Shown: positions 43,015 to 54,300 of the stretch, piece after piece
Numbering within the stretch: position 1 is the stretch's first letter
How the letters are laid out: the number at the start of each line of letters is the position of its first letter
DNA from: Synechococcus sp. HK01-R
GTDB lineage: Bacteria > Cyanobacteriota > Cyanobacteriia > PCC-6307 > Cyanobiaceae
Assembly: GCF_014217855.1 (NCBI RefSeq)
Contig: NZ_CP059059.1
Location: 1,860,001-1,924,000, forward strand
Direction of reading: 5' to 3'
DNA: 64,000 bases
Translations under genes and position numbers: made by a program
The notes under the pieces: model-generated
The model's database searches: none
The model's input: only the letters and a program-made list of their open reading frames with translations
Told to the model about the DNA's origin: nothing

Positions 43015-43839
43015 CAGTTCCTCAGGTCCGTGCCTCTTCAGCCACGCCACGTCAGAGTCATCGGTCGCTAGGAGATATCCGGCAAAGCCCAGACCATTGA
43101 TGCTGAAGCCCCTGGCTTTCTCTCGATTGCGCAGAATCACGGCTATCCAGGTTGGTGAGAGCAGCAGGTTGTAGGGGTGGCGTGGTACAGGCTCCTTGGC
43201 TGGATCGCCTAGACCCAGTTCGACGACCAGATCTGTGTAGAGCCTGTAGAGATCCTGCTCATTGCTGTCGCGAGCTCGAACCCCACAGGAGTGTTCGAGC
43301 GCTCCAAGCTGAGCAGCGCCCTGCTGGGCATCGGATTGTTGGCTCAACCGTGTCTCAAACCAGGTTGCTCTTGGACAGATCGCTGTGAGCTTGTTTCTTG
43401 GCAGCAGCTGAAGATGCCGATGGGGTTGGCTGGCTCCTGCCAGCGGGCCACTGTTGAAGAACCACAACCCTGTCGTGTCTTGATCAACACTCTGCACGGC
43501 GTGCCAGTCCTCTTTGTTCAGCCAACCCGTCTGCGCTGCCCACTGCCGTGTGATCAACAGCATGTGGCCCCGTTGCACGGGATATTTGTTGAGAATCAAC
43601 ATGTGACCCCGGCCAACGCCTTCGACTTCCAGATTTGGATCCCATGGTCTGAATGGATTGGGTTTTGGTCCGGCTGGTTGCAGATGTCGGGGCAGGCGGC
43701 TCTGAAGACGCCGGCATTCGAACTGAGAGGCCCAGGATCCCAGGCTCACGATCTCCGTTTTCAGTGGTTTGAGTGCACCGCACTGCTCGGCTTCATCACT
43801 ACGGCCAAGAGCTGCTTTCCAAAGTCGTTGCTCAGCCAT
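42994..43839 (-). CDS. Ap4A phosphorylase (ATP adenylyltransferase)
   Basis: A 281-residue HIT-superfamily enzyme that splits diadenosine tetraphosphate with phosphate to ADP and ATP. Motifs are ILNKYPVQRGHMLLITRQ and the catalytic QPHRHLQLLP histidine triad-like motif near residue 165. The start (MAEQRLWKAALG) overlaps the upstream SpoIID gene by 8 bp. The 3' end carries a 16-bp tandem repeat. Confidence 0.92.
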   Translation of the reverse strand: MAEQRLWKAALGRSDEAEQCGALKPLKTEIVSLGSWASQFECRRLQSRLPRHLQPAGPKPNPFRPWDPNLEVEGVGRGHMLILNKYPVQRGHMLLITRQWAAQTGWLNKEDWHAVQSVDQDTTGLWFFNSGPLAGASQPHRHLQLLPRNKLTAICPRATWFETRLSQQSDAQQGAAQLGALEHSCGVRARDSNEQDLYRLYTDLVVELGLGDPAKEPVPRHPYNLLLSPTWIAVILRNREKARGFSINGLGFAGYLLATDDSDVAWLKRHGPEELLKAVVA

Positions 43840-44782
43840 CAGCCTTGAGTCGAGCGATTGATGCTCCCTGGTAGAAGCGGCCAAGAATCTCATTGAAGGC
43901 CAGACCCTGTTGCGCGAGCTCCTGGGCACCGTGCTGGCTCATGCTCGCCCCGAGGTGGCCATGGGCTTCTGCGCTGATCTCACTCGTGGCTGCATACAGG
44001 CTCTCCACGAGGCCTCCTCGGTAACTCAACACCATTCCACGGGTGGCATCGGTGGCTGATCGTGTCGCCTCTGATTCACTGCTCAATCCTGAAAAGGCCT
44101 GCCAGCGGGTTGTGTCTCCAAGGTTGTAGATCGAGCTGGCGGGTCGCACCAAATGCACCAGGGCGTAGGAACGCGCTGCAACGGCCTGCGCTTTGAGGGC
44201 TTCCTTCCTCCAGTGGGATGGCATCTCTGCGCCCACCACGGAAGCAACGTATCGCTCCAGATCAAGCATGTTCACGGCCAGCCAACCTGCACCCTGCCGA
44301 TGCAGCGTGATTCGACCGGTGTAGGCCTTTCCATTCACCTGAATGCTGCTGCCAGGATCCGATTGGCAGAACCAAGGCTGACGATGGCTATCACCGCGCA
44401 GCATGCTCTGCAGAACGGTTGATGAGAGGAGCTGGCCGGATGTCGTCAGACAGCTTGCACCTTGAGCAATCACCACGCTCTGCACTGGATATTGGCTGAG
44501 CAATGCCACGCGAAGGGCTGGATTGAGGGAGCTGGAGGCTGGTGGGACCCGGGGTACGGGGTAGCCCCTCTCCACCGCTTTTGCTGCCTTAGGCACCGTT
44601 GCTTGATTGGCTCTCGCCTGTGATGGGCTTTGCCCCTGAAGCAGCGCATCCAAGAGTGGCTCCTGGTTCTTCTCAGCTCCAAGATCAGCAGGCGGTGCCA
44701 GCTGGTCAACAAGCCGCCAACCAATGCCTGCGCTGCTGATCAGCAGGATGAACAGGGCGACCCTGTGCCCGTGGCGTGGCAT
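43832..44782 (-). CDS. SpoIID/LytB-domain exported protein
   Basis: A 316-residue exported protein with an N-terminal hydrophobic segment (ALFILLISSAGIGWRL) and a SpoIID domain (YVASVVGAEMPSHWRKEALK, AQAVAARSYALVHL). SpoIID is a lytic transglycosylase in sporulation; cyanobacteria do not sporulate, so here it probably trims peptidoglycan. Ends with a typical HGxGMSQxGAQ-like segment (LGASMSQHGAQELAQQG). Start at MPRHGHR preferred over an ATG 13 codons upstream. It overlaps the Ap4A phosphorylase start. Confidence 0.9.
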   Translation of the reverse strand: MPRHGHRVALFILLISSAGIGWRLVDQLAPPADLGAEKNQEPLLDALLQGQSPSQARANQATVPKAAKAVERGYPVPRVPPASSSLNPALRVALLSQYPVQSVVIAQGASCLTTSGQLLSSTVLQSMLRGDSHRQPWFCQSDPGSSIQVNGKAYTGRITLHRQGAGWLAVNMLDLERYVASVVGAEMPSHWRKEALKAQAVAARSYALVHLVRPASSIYNLGDTTRWQAFSGLSSESEATRSATDATRGMVLSYRGGLVESLYAATSEISAEAHGHLGASMSQHGAQELAQQGLAFNEILGRFYQGASIARLKADG

Positions 44783-44823
44783 GAATCCATCACGGAAGCA
44801 CAGCCATCCTCGCTGACCCAAGA

Positions 44824-45552
44824 ATGATCGTCATGTCCCTCAGTCGTTGGAACGGTCTGGCCCTGATCGTGGGGGCTGGCGGAATTGGTCGTACCCTGGC
44901 CTCTCAGTTGCGTCAGCGTGCATCGGGTTTGCATGTGGTTCTCTGCGGTCGCCAGCAGGGCCCTGAGGTCGCCTGGGAGCTCGATCTAGAGCAACAGGAC
45001 TCCCTAGGCGACTTGGCACCACGGATCGCTTCCTCTGGGCTTCCTCTGCGCCTAGTGATCAATGCTTCGGGTTGGCTCCATGATCAACACCATCAACCTG
45101 AAAAGCGACTGCAGCAGGTTGATGCCGATGCCTTGCTGAAAAGTTTCTCGATCAATGCGATGGCTCCGCTCCTCCTGGCCAAGGCCGTGGAGCCATGTTT
45201 GCTGCGCGATCACCCCTTTCACTTCGCCAGCCTCAGTGCCAGGGTCGGCAGCATTACCGATAACCGCAGTGGTGGTTGGTATGCCTATCGAGGTGCCAAG
45301 GCCGCGCAGAACATGTATCTGCGCTCATTGAGCCTTGAATGGGCCCGACGTTTCCCTTCGGCCTGCGTCACCCTCCTTCACCCTGGGACCACCGACACAG
45401 CTCTCTCCAGACCATTTCAAACGTTTGTAGCTGCCGATCGACTCTTCAGCCCTGAGCGGGCAGCTGTCCAGCTTCTCGATGTTCTCTCCCAGCAGACGCC
45501 TGAACAAAGTGGTGCCTTCCTCGCCTGGGATGGTCAGTCGATTCCCTGGTGA
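44824..45552 (+). CDS. SDR-family oxidoreductase (CsgA/YciK-like)
   Basis: A 242-residue short-chain dehydrogenase. Cofactor motif is LIVGAGGIGRTLA near residue 14, and the catalytic Tyr-x-x-x-Lys is YRGAK near residue 159. The segment KAAQNMYLRSLSLEWARR and HPGTTDTALSRPF resemble the C-factor type SDRs. Substrate unknown. An ATG four codons in is an alternative start. Divergent from SpoIID with a 41-bp gap; its 3' end overlaps the DUF2237 gene by 19 bp. Confidence 0.87.
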   Translation: MIVMSLSRWNGLALIVGAGGIGRTLASQLRQRASGLHVVLCGRQQGPEVAWELDLEQQDSLGDLAPRIASSGLPLRLVINASGWLHDQHHQPEKRLQQVDADALLKSFSINAMAPLLLAKAVEPCLLRDHPFHFASLSARVGSITDNRSGGWYAYRGAKAAQNMYLRSLSLEWARRFPSACVTLLHPGTTDTALSRPFQTFVAADRLFSPERAAVQLLDVLSQQTPEQSGAFLAWDGQSIPW

Positions 45553-45983
45553 GCGTGTCGCTTGAGGATCTCCAGAGGGATCAGGTCCAGGGTGCTGCGT
45601 TCGGTGGCCGCCAAGCGCACCAGCGGTGCCATTCCGTCCTCATAGGCCTGCCGCCAGCGTGGAGCACACACGCACCAGTGGTCCCCCGGGCGTAGCCCTG
45701 GAAAGCCGAAGGCCGGCACAGGGGTCGACAGATCATTCCCCTGAGCCTTGCTGTAGCTGAGAAAGGCTTCGGTCATGACGCAGCAGACGCTGTGCTGCCC
45801 CAGGTCAGAGCTCTCGGTGCGGCAATGGCCATCGCGAAACCAACCTGTCATCGGTTCACAACCACAAATCTCTAAGGGTTGCCCCAGAACGTTGAGATCT
45901 TCCGTGCTGGACTGGTTTTTCACGGTTGATGTGGGTGGATTCCGGCCTGGAGTCTGCCGAATGAATGGCACATTGCGCGACAA
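45534..45983 (-). CDS. DUF2237 family protein
   Basis: A 149-residue protein of the DUF2237 family, which is widespread but uncharacterised. Conserved pieces are NVLGQPLEICGCEPMTGWFR, SSDLGQHSVCCVMTEAFL, and PGDHWCVCAPRWRQAY, with several conserved cysteines and histidine that suggest metal or redox binding. The first 29 residues are not part of the family; a shorter start is possible but no clear ATG is near. Convergent with the SDR gene. Confidence 0.88.
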   Translation of the reverse strand: MSRNVPFIRQTPGRNPPTSTVKNQSSTEDLNVLGQPLEICGCEPMTGWFRDGHCRTESSDLGQHSVCCVMTEAFLSYSKAQGNDLSTPVPAFGFPGLRPGDHWCVCAPRWRQAYEDGMAPLVRLAATERSTLDLIPLEILKRHAHQGID

Positions 45984-46040
45984 GGTGGTTGACGGATCCC
46001 GGGGGCGAGGCGTTAAAGGTCAGTCAGTTATGCCCCCTCG

Positions 46041-46271
46041 ATGGACTGGGAGTTCACTGAAGACGCGGCCTTCATGGCCCTTTGCGACGCCTTTCGCGAG
46101 AGCGGAGAGAGTTCCGCCATTGAGTTCCTGGCCAATGGTGAAGGGGCATTCCATTTCCAGGAGCTCTCTCAGAATGCCGCTGGCGAGGGGCTCGACCTGA
46201 GCGATTCCGATGATCTGGAGGCTTTTCAGCAGGAAGTGATCGACACCATGGAATCGCTCTGCCAGGACTGA
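46041..46271 (+). CDS. Small acidic conserved cyanobacterial protein
   Basis: A 76-residue, strongly acidic protein (MDWEFTEDAAFMALCDAFRE...). Composition and regular helical pattern suggest a real gene, matching small conserved proteins of marine picocyanobacteria; no domain known. Convergent with the 90-residue gene at 46296, with 24 bp between the two stops. Confidence 0.7.
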   Translation: MDWEFTEDAAFMALCDAFRESGESSAIEFLANGEGAFHFQELSQNAAGEGLDLSDSDDLEAFQQEVIDTMESLCQD

Positions 46272-46295
46272 GAGGGCCTGGCACGCTCAACCAAC

Positions 46296-46568
46296 TCAGC
46301 CGTAGTAGAAGCTGATTTCCTTCTCCTTGAGGCCGTCCCAGCCCGCTTCGATCAATCGTTGGTTGAGGGTCTCTTGGTCGAAATGCTTGGCTCCTGTTCT
46401 CACCACGCGATTGCGCATTGATTTGCGGACACCACTGCGCTTTCTTTGCCCTTCCTTCTCCATGACATCGCGGTAGAGGTTGAGCATGGCTTCCGGTAGC
46501 GGCGTGCCGTCGAGATCGATCCCCGCATCAATGGCGCGGTCGATGGCATCAGGTCCACTGAGGTCCAT
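46296..46568 (-). CDS. Small conserved cyanobacterial protein
   Basis: A 90-residue soluble protein. The N-terminal part is acidic (MDLSGPDAIDRAIDAGIDLD), the middle basic (RKRSGVRKSMRNRVVR), and the end reads GWDGLKEKEISFYYG. It looks conserved, but I cannot name the family. It lies 62 bp downstream of metH on the same strand. Confidence 0.72.
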   Translation of the reverse strand: MDLSGPDAIDRAIDAGIDLDGTPLPEAMLNLYRDVMEKEGQRKRSGVRKSMRNRVVRTGAKHFDQETLNQRLIEAGWDGLKEKEISFYYG

Positions 46569-46630
46569 GGAAGGGAAGCGAGAGAACGATCCCAGTCTGG
46601 ATTGTGAGTCGGGAGCGGCGAGAGAAGCCG

Positions 46631-49600
46631 TCAGGCGCTGAAATATCGCGCTTTGCTGTGGAGAGCCACCAAGGCCGTGGTGCTCTGCTCCGGGTGGAGT
46701 TGCTCGGAGTCATCCATCTGCAAACCAATGCGGTCTGCTCCGAGCCATTCCAGTTGTTGACGCGAATCGCCGACCGTCGGACATGCCGGATAACCAAAGG
46801 AGTAGCGGCTGCCTCGATAGCGCTGGGCCAGCACCTCACGGATTGGCATGCCATCCGGATCCTGGAAGCCACACTCGCGACGGATCCGCGCATGGGTCCA
46901 CTCAGCGAGGGCCTCAGCCATCTGCACCGACAATCCATGGAAGAACAGATAGTCGCTGTAGGCATCGTTCTTGAAGAGCTCTTGGCTGAATCGGCTGGCT
47001 TCTTCTCCCATCGTCACCGCTTGCATGGGAAGCACATCGCTGGGACGTCCGCCTTCCAGGTCCCTAAAGAAATCAGCGATGCAATAGCGGTTGCCGCTGC
47101 GTTGACGAGGGAGATCGAAGCGACCGAGTGTTGTCGTCGCGTCCTCCGCAAAAACAATCAAGCTGTTGCCATCACGACCACAGGGGAAATAGCCATAAGC
47201 CACTGCCGGTTGCAAGAGATGCTCCTCGCGGATCCGATTCAACCAGTTCTGAAGAATCGGTTCTGCTGTTTCCTCAAGCTGCGCCTCATAGTCCTCGCGG
47301 CTTTGCTCTTTGGTTTTGCGCATCTGCCATTGGCCAGCGAATAGGGCCTGACGATCGAGATAGGCGATCACTTGCTCGAGTGGGATATCAGGTTCCCCTT
47401 GAAGCAGATGTGAGCCCAGGAACGGGGGCTTGTTGGCGGTCTCAGCAGGCACGGCATCCGAACGCTCAGTGCTGAGGGGTTGTGGATCAGGCGATGCACC
47501 GACGGACGTGGTGGGTTGGACCGACGCGTCCGCCTCACCATCTACGGCTTCACGATCATCGGAGAATCCACTGGCTGCCAGGCCAACGCCCTCGGGAATT
47601 CCATTCAGGAATCCCTGATGATCATCCCAAGAGCCTTCGCTGCGTGCACTGACGAAGGCATCCATAAACCGTAAGTCGGTGAATGCGTCACGGCCATAAA
47701 CCACCTTTCCCTTGTAAACCTCACTGCAGTCTTTGTTGACAAAGCGTGGGGTCAGCGCTGCGCCACCAAGAATGACTGGAACGCTGATACCAGCCTCGTT
47801 GAAGGCTTCGAGGTTGTCTTTCATGAATGCTGTTGATTTGACCAACAATCCACTCATGGCAATGCAATCGGCCTGATGTTCCTGCTGAGCCGCAATGATG
47901 GCTCCAACATCTTGCTTGATCCCTAAGTTAATCACTTCATAGCCATTGTTAGTGAGGATAATATCGACAAGATTCTTGCCAATATCATGCACGTCCCCCT
48001 TCACGGTTGCGATCAAGAACTTCGCCTTTGCTGAGCGCTTGCCATCCGTTTTCTCCATGTGCGGTTCCAGGTAGGCAACAGCCGCTTTCATGGTTTCTGC
48101 GGATTGGAGCACAAAGGGCAATTGCATTTGCCCAGAACCAAACAGATCACCCACGACCTTCATGCCATCCAGCAGGTAGGTGTTAACGATTTCTAGGGGT
48201 GCGTACTGTTGCAGTCCTAGGTTGAGAGCTTCCTCGAGGCCGATGCGCTCACCATCGATGATGTGCTGCTTAAGGCGCTCTTCAATGGGAAGATCTGTTA
48301 AGGAGGGGCCTGATTGACGTGCCTCCTTCGCGCTGACACCCTCAAATAACGTGGTGAGTTCAGTGAGGGGGTCGTAGCTACAGACGCCACCTTCAAACCG
48401 TCGTCGATCAAGAATCAGGTCACGGCAGACCTGTTGATGCTCTTCGCTGATCTTGATCAGAGGCAAGATCTTTGCCGGAGAAACGATCGCAGCATCCATT
48501 CCTGCCTCACAACAGTCATGAAGGAAGACTGAGTTGAGACTGATTCGTGCTGCGGGCGAGAGACCGAAGCTCACATTGGAGACTCCCAGCAGCACATGAA
48601 CGCCTGGCAGTTCTGAGCGAATGCGACGGATCGCTTCAATGGTTTCCAGGCCATTGCGGCGATCTTCTTCGATACCCGTGGAAATCGGCAGTGCTAACGG
48701 GTCATAGAAAATTTCACGCGCTGGAATTCCATACTCAACGGCATCTCGATAGGCGCGTTTGGCAATTGCCACCTTCTTGTCGGCGGTTCGTGCCATCCCT
48801 TCTTCATCAATCGTGCCAATGACGACGGCAGCTCCATAACGCCTGGCTAGTTCGAGAACTTTGAAAAACCGTTCATCTCCATCCTCATAGTTGGTCGAGT
48901 TGAGAATGCACTTGCCGCCAGCCACTTTCAAACCTGCTTCCATCTTTTGCCACTCAGTCGAGTCGAGCATTAACGGCAGGTTGATGTTGGTGACAACGCG
49001 TGAGACCAGCTCGTGCATATCACGTTCGCCATCACGCCCCACGTAGTCAACATTCACATCGAGGATGTGAGCATTTTCCTTGACTTGTCCTCTAGCAACA
49101 GCGACCAGGCCATCCCAGTCTTCTGCATTCAGAAGTTCCCTTACCTTCTTGGAGCCACTTGCATTCAATCGTTCTCCGACGATCAGAAATGAATTGTCTT
49201 GGTGATAGGTGGTGGCTCCATAGATCGACGCTGCAGCCGGCTCATAGCTCAACTGGGTCCGCTCCATGGCGCTATGACGCGATGGACGCTCAGCAGCCTT
49301 GAGATCTTCAGCAAGCTCGGCCAGCGCTTGGATATGTGCTGGCGTTGTGCCACAACAACCACCAATCACTTGCACACCAAGATCTTCGACGAAGTGCATC
49401 AGCTGCATCTTCAGCTCCATGGGTTGCAGCCGGTAGTGCGCGACCCCACCCACATTCTCTGGTAAGCCGGCATTGGGGATGCAGCTCACCACAAAGGGGG
49501 ACTGCTCCGCCAGGTAGCGGATGTGTTCTTTCATCTGCTCCGGTCCTGTGGCGCAATTCAGGCCAAGGATGTCGATCGGAAATGGTTCTAGGATTGCAAC

Positions 49601-50266
49601 AACAGCGGCAATATCCGATCCCACGAGCATGGTGCCTGTGGTCTCCATCGTCACCGACACCATCAGTGGCCGCCGTTCACCGGCCTTTTCGAAGGCCGCT
49701 TCAATGCCCTGGAGAGCAGCCTTGATCTGCAGCACGTCTTGACATGTCTCGACGATGTACAGATCAACACCCCCGGCCAGTAATCCTTCCGCCTGCTCTT
49801 GGTAAGCCGAACGCAAGGTGTCGAACTCGATATGACCCAGCGTCGGGAGCTTGGTGGTTGGCCCCATCGATCCGGCTACAAACCTTGGCTTTGCTTCCGT
49901 GCTGTACTCATCAGCGACAGCTCGGGCTAGTTCGGCAGCCCGTTGATTGAGCAGGAAGGCCTGATCCTCTAGTCCGTATTCAGCAAGGACCACGGATGCA
50001 GCTCCGAAGCTGTCGGTCTCGATGACGTCACAACCCGCTTCAAGAAACTGACGGTGCACCGCCTGAACCGCATCTGGTCTCGTGATCACGAGGTTCTCGT
50101 TGCAGCCTTCCAGTTCTGCGCCGCCGAAATCCTCTGCAGTGAGGTTCAACTGTTGAAGGGAGGTCCCTGTAGCACCGTCAAACACGAGGACCGGCCGATC
50201 AGGGGAATGCAACCGGGTCAGAAAGCGGCTCGCAGCTGTCGTCGGCGCCACCTTGTCTGACTGCAT
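46631..50266 (-). CDS. metH: Cobalamin-dependent methionine synthase
   Basis: A 1211-residue four-module enzyme transferring a methyl group from methyltetrahydrofolate to homocysteine via cobalamin. Homocysteine-binding module: [14 protein letters not shown] near the front and zinc-ligand Cys pair in [11 protein letters not shown]. Pterin module: [13 protein letters not shown]. Cobalamin cap/binding module: [14 protein letters not shown] with the lower-axial His. Reactivation (AdoMet) module at the C-terminus. Start [13 protein letters not shown] preferred; the frame is open 21 codons further up. Full length, with an acidic, Pro-rich linker at residues 930-985. No B12 riboswitch is recognisable in the 76 bp upstream. 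Confidence 0.97.
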   Translation of the reverse strand: MQSDKVAPTTAASRFLTRLHSPDRPVLVFDGATGTSLQQLNLTAEDFGGAELEGCNENLVITRPDAVQAVHRQFLEAGCDVIETDSFGAASVVLAEYGLEDQAFLLNQRAAELARAVADEYSTEAKPRFVAGSMGPTTKLPTLGHIEFDTLRSAYQEQAEGLLAGGVDLYIVETCQDVLQIKAALQGIEAAFEKAGERRPLMVSVTMETTGTMLVGSDIAAVVAILEPFPIDILGLNCATGPEQMKEHIRYLAEQSPFVVSCIPNAGLPENVGGVAHYRLQPMELKMQLMHFVEDLGVQVIGGCCGTTPAHIQALAELAEDLKAAERPSRHSAMERTQLSYEPAAASIYGATTYHQDNSFLIVGERLNASGSKKVRELLNAEDWDGLVAVARGQVKENAHILDVNVDYVGRDGERDMHELVSRVVTNINLPLMLDSTEWQKMEAGLKVAGGKCILNSTNYEDGDERFFKVLELARRYGAAVVIGTIDEEGMARTADKKVAIAKRAYRDAVEYGIPAREIFYDPLALPISTGIEEDRRNGLETIEAIRRIRSELPGVHVLLGVSNVSFGLSPAARISLNSVFLHDCCEAGMDAAIVSPAKILPLIKISEEHQQVCRDLILDRRRFEGGVCSYDPLTELTTLFEGVSAKEARQSGPSLTDLPIEERLKQHIIDGERIGLEEALNLGLQQYAPLEIVNTYLLDGMKVVGDLFGSGQMQLPFVLQSAETMKAAVAYLEPHMEKTDGKRSAKAKFLIATVKGDVHDIGKNLVDIILTNNGYEVINLGIKQDVGAIIAAQQEHQADCIAMSGLLVKSTAFMKDNLEAFNEAGISVPVILGGAALTPRFVNKDCSEVYKGKVVYGRDAFTDLRFMDAFVSARSEGSWDDHQGFLNGIPEGVGLAASGFSDDREAVDGEADASVQPTTSVGASPDPQPLSTERSDAVPAETANKPPFLGSHLLQGEPDIPLEQVIAYLDRQALFAGQWQMRKTKEQSREDYEAQLEETAEPILQNWLNRIREEHLLQPAVAYGYFPCGRDGNSLIVFAEDATTTLGRFDLPRQRSGNRYCIADFFRDLEGGRPSDVLPMQAVTMGEEASRFSQELFKNDAYSDYLFFHGLSVQMAEALAEWTHARIRRECGFQDPDGMPIREVLAQRYRGSRYSFGYPACPTVGDSRQQLEWLGADRIGLQMDDSEQLHPEQSTTALVALHSKARYFSA

Positions 50267-50342
50267 TCCCCGTTTGCGTTGCTTTGGGCATCCTATGAAG
50301 TCCACCTTGAACGCTGGAGCTGGCGGCAACCCCGCAGCTGAG

Positions 50343-51260
50343 TCAGTCGCCGAGTTCGATCCGGGTCACCCAGTGATCAAACTCCCGGTCACGCCCCTCT
50401 GTAATGGCGACGAGTCGTTCTCGCAGGGCCTCCATGACCGGACGCTCACTCTGGAGAACCGTTGATTCCAACTGACGAATGGGAGTGATCTTCGCTGCTG
50501 TGCCAGTCAGAAACACCTCATCAGCGATGAACAGTTCCGTTTTGTCGACTGGCCGTTCCAGGACCTCCAGGCCCATGGATTTCGCCAGTTCGATCACGCT
50601 GGCGCGGGTGATGCCTTCGAGGATGTCTTGGTCGACGCCCGGCGTAATCAACTGGCCATCACGGACGATGAACAGGTTCATGCCGCTCGCCTCGCTGATT
50701 TTTCCGCGGCTGTTCAAGAGCAGGGCTTCATCAAATCCACTCTTGACCGCCTCTGTCTTGGCCAGAGAGCTGGTGATGTAGGCACCACTGATTTTTCCGC
50801 GAAGGGGCAGGGAGCGATCCTCCTGTCTGGTCCAGCTGCTGATCCTGCAGCTCACACCCTCTGGCGCCAGATAGTCACCAAGTTCGAGGCCATAGATCAG
50901 GAAATCCGTTTCGATGTTGTGCAGCCTTGGCGCAATCCCTAAATCACTGGTGTAAACGAAGGGCCGCAGGTAGATGGGAGTGGTGGGCCGGTTCGCCTTC
51001 AGCATCGCCGTCAGAGCCTCCATCACCGTCTCTTCACTCAGTTCGGCGAGAAGCAGCCGGGCACTTTGGCTCAGCCTGCGGGCATGCCGATCCGCCCTGA
51101 ACAGCAGGACTTGATTGGGATTGGCAGGATCAGGAATGGCACGCATGCCACCGAATGCACCGGTGCCGTAGTGCAGCGCGTGGGTGGCGATCGATACCTT
51201 GGCTTCCTCAAAAGGGATGCAGCGGCCTTGAAACCAGGCGTACGGCAGGAACTGGTGCAT
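50343..51260 (-). CDS. ilvE: Branched-chain amino-acid aminotransferase
   Basis: A 305-residue class IV PLP aminotransferase for the last step of Ile/Leu/Val synthesis. Family features are [17 protein letters not shown] near the front, the PLP-lysine region [15 protein letters not shown], the [19 protein letters not shown] and [15 protein letters not shown]. Start [12 protein letters not shown] is normal. Its short upstream gap (68 bp) to cobN must hold both divergent promoters. Downstream is metH. Confidence 0.94.
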   Translation of the reverse strand: MHQFLPYAWFQGRCIPFEEAKVSIATHALHYGTGAFGGMRAIPDPANPNQVLLFRADRHARRLSQSARLLLAELSEETVMEALTAMLKANRPTTPIYLRPFVYTSDLGIAPRLHNIETDFLIYGLELGDYLAPEGVSCRISSWTRQEDRSLPLRGKISGAYITSSLAKTEAVKSGFDEALLLNSRGKISEASGMNLFIVRDGQLITPGVDQDILEGITRASVIELAKSMGLEVLERPVDKTELFIADEVFLTGTAAKITPIRQLESTVLQSERPVMEALRERLVAITEGRDREFDHWVTRIELGD

Positions 51261-51328
51261 GGCTGGATCGGGCCGACCGCAAAATCTTCTCACTCTCGCC
51301 GACTCCCTCCCAGGCAGAGAATGGCTGC

Positions 51329-54300
51329 ATGCATCGTTTGAGCCACCTTCCTGGATCCGATCAGGACGACGGTGTCGTTCTGGTGGAACAACCCAGCGCC
51401 CCTGTGCTTTGGCTCACCAGCGCCCAGACCGATCTCTCCACCCTCGCTTCGGTCCTTGAAAGGCCTGATCGCAACGCCTGGCGGGGGCGCATCCGTGCCC
51501 TTTCCCTGGACGCACTCCAGCATCCCGCCCAGATTGACCATTACCTGGCCACAACAGGGGCTGCCGCCAAGCTGATTGTTGTTCGTCTCCTAGGCGGACG
51601 CGGCCATTGGTCCTACGGACTGGAACAACTGGATCGTTGGAGGAGGTCCCAAGCGGGCCGCACCACCCTGATCTTGGCTGGTACGCCTGATCAGGATCGT
51701 GCCCTGCATTCCCTGGGCTGTTATCCAGAACCACTCAGCGATCGATTGGCCAGCCTCTTGCGTGAAGGTGGTTTGGACAATCAGGCCCTTTTTCTCGAGG
51801 TGCTTGATGCTCTTCTGAACAACCATCACCCGGATCCGGCGACGATTCAGCCGCGTGTCATGGAGGATCCTTCGCCCTGGCGTTGGAAGGATCAACCTGG
51901 CCCAAGGGTTGGAATCATCCTCTACCGAGCACTCGCCCGGGCCGGAGACACTGCTGTTGCCGAAGCCCTCCTGGCCGCCCTTGAAAACGAAGGTTTGGTC
52001 CCTCGTGCTCTTTGGGTAAGCAGCCTCCGTGATCCCGCCGTTCAACAAGGGACGTTGCACTTACTCCAACAGCAGAAGGTGGATGTGGTGATTACCACCA
52101 CGGCCTTCGCCTCCGTTCAGTTCGAGGAGGCGGGTCTTGGCTGCCCATTGTTTGACCGCTTGGACTGTCCCGTTCTTCAGCTGCTCAGCAGTGGTCGGTC
52201 TCGCGACTCCTGGGCCGCATCATCGCGAGGTCTTGACCCCCTTGATCTCTCTCTCCAGGTGGTACTCCCCGAGCTGGATGGAAGGATCACCACCCGAGTG
52301 GGTGGATTTCGTGAGCTGACCAAGGCCCATGGAGATCTGGCGACGGCCATCCATGCCCTAAAGCCTGATCCAGAAGGGATCGACTGGGTCGTTCGTCATG
52401 CCTCAGCGTGGATCAACCTGCGGCAAACCGAGCCCAGCAAGCGGCGCTTGGCGTTGATCATGGCCAACTACCCGATCCGTAACGGACGGTTAGCCAATGG
52501 GGTTGGCTTGGACACCCCCGCGAGCCTTCACAACGCCTTGCAGTGGCTTCAAGAGTCTGGGTATGACCTTGGCCGTGAACCCTTGCCAGCGACCCCAGAG
52601 GCCCTCATGGCTTCACTCCTGGCCGGTCGAACCAATGACCCTGAAAGTCAGCATCTGCCTTCACTGGATCATCTGTCTCTAGAGGACTACCAGCGTTGGT
52701 GGCAGAGCCTTCCCGCCGACGCCCAGGAGCCCATTCTCAAGCGTTGGGGGGATCCCGAGCAAGCAGAGGATTTGGAGACCCTTTGCGACGGCCGCAAAGG
52801 ATTTGCCGTTCATGGTCTTCGCTTTGGAGGTCTGACCCTTCTCGTACAACCCAGTCGCGGCTATGACGCTGACCAACTCAGTGATCTCCATTCCCCGGAT
52901 CTACCTCCTCCCCATCGTTATCTCGCCCAGTACCTCTGGCTTCGTGTAGTCCACGGGACCCAAATGATGGTGCACATGGGCAAACACGGAAGTGCCGAGT
53001 GGCTTCCGGGAAAAAGTGTTGGATTGAGTCGTCGATGTGGTCCGTCCTTGGCGCTAGGGCCCGTCCCGCATCTGTATCCCTTCATTGTGAACGATCCCGG
53101 CGAGGGATCTCAGGCCAAACGTCGTGGCCATGCCGTCATCCTCGATCACCTCACACCGCCGCTCGGTCGTGCTGGCAGTCATGGAGAACTGGAACGTTTG
53201 GAACGGTTACTCGATGAATCCGTCGAAGCCCGTGAGTTGAATGCCAGTCGTTGTCGACAACTCGACCTGCAGTTGTTGAAGCTGCTCTTGGAGTTGAACT
53301 GGCCTGGGTTGCCCCAACTGGCTGCTGAAGGCGAACCCACTCCAGAGGATTTTTTTGCAGCCTCTGAGTGGATGGCTTGTTTAGAGCAGGCTGAAACCTA
53401 TTTATGTGAACTCAAGGAATCTCAAATTCGCACTGGTCTCCATCGTTTGGGCATGCCTCCCAGTGGCGATGCGATGACCGAATTGGTGTTGGCTACAGCT
53501 CGATGCCCAGGTCCTGATCGGCTCGGATTGACCCAGGCAATCGCCAGATTGCTTGGCTTCCGTTGCGACCCTTGGTGTGATGAAGATGGTGTTGCCCTGG
53601 CTGAATCGGATCGACGCCTGCTTCATCAACTTGGTGTCCCCCAGGGTCGCAGGGTCTCCGATGTTGTCGCCTGGTTGGAGGATCAAGCGCTCCGGTTGAT
53701 CCGGCGCGATTTGATCCTCAATGGTGGCTCGACCTCGACGGCTTGGGACGACTTTGAGCTCCATCCAGCGCTGCTGTCTTGGGTGACTGAAGGAACGGAT
53801 CCAGCGTTGCAACACCTCCATTCCAGCTTGATTCCAGCCTTTCTTGCCTGTGCTGAACGAGAGCGCTCAGGCTTCCTACATTCGGTGGCTGGTGGTCGGC
53901 TAGCGAGTGGTCCCTCGGGCGCCCCGACGCGAGGACGGCCTGACGTGCTCCCGACGGGCCGCAACTTTTATTCGGTCGATCTTCGTGGTCTTCCAACCGA
54001 GGCCGCCTGGGATCTCGGCAGACGCAGTGCCGAACAGTTGCTTGAGCTTTACCTGCTTGAACATGGGGAACCTCTTCGCCATTTGGCTCTTTCCGTCTGG
54101 GGCACCGCGACCATGCGCAACGGAGGCGAGGATATTGCTCAGATGCTCGCTCTGATGGGGGTTCGTCCGGTCTGGGATGGGCCGATGCGGCGCATGGTTG
54201 ACCTCGAACTGATCCCTCTCTCTCTGCTTGATCGTCCTCGCGTGGATGTGACCCTGCGGATTTCAGGCCTATTCAGGGATGCATTTCCGCAGCTCGTGCT

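Noticed and set aside
50267-50342. B12 riboswitch upstream of metH
   Set aside because: The gap is only 76 bp and no B12-box or typical cobalamin-riboswitch core could be found.
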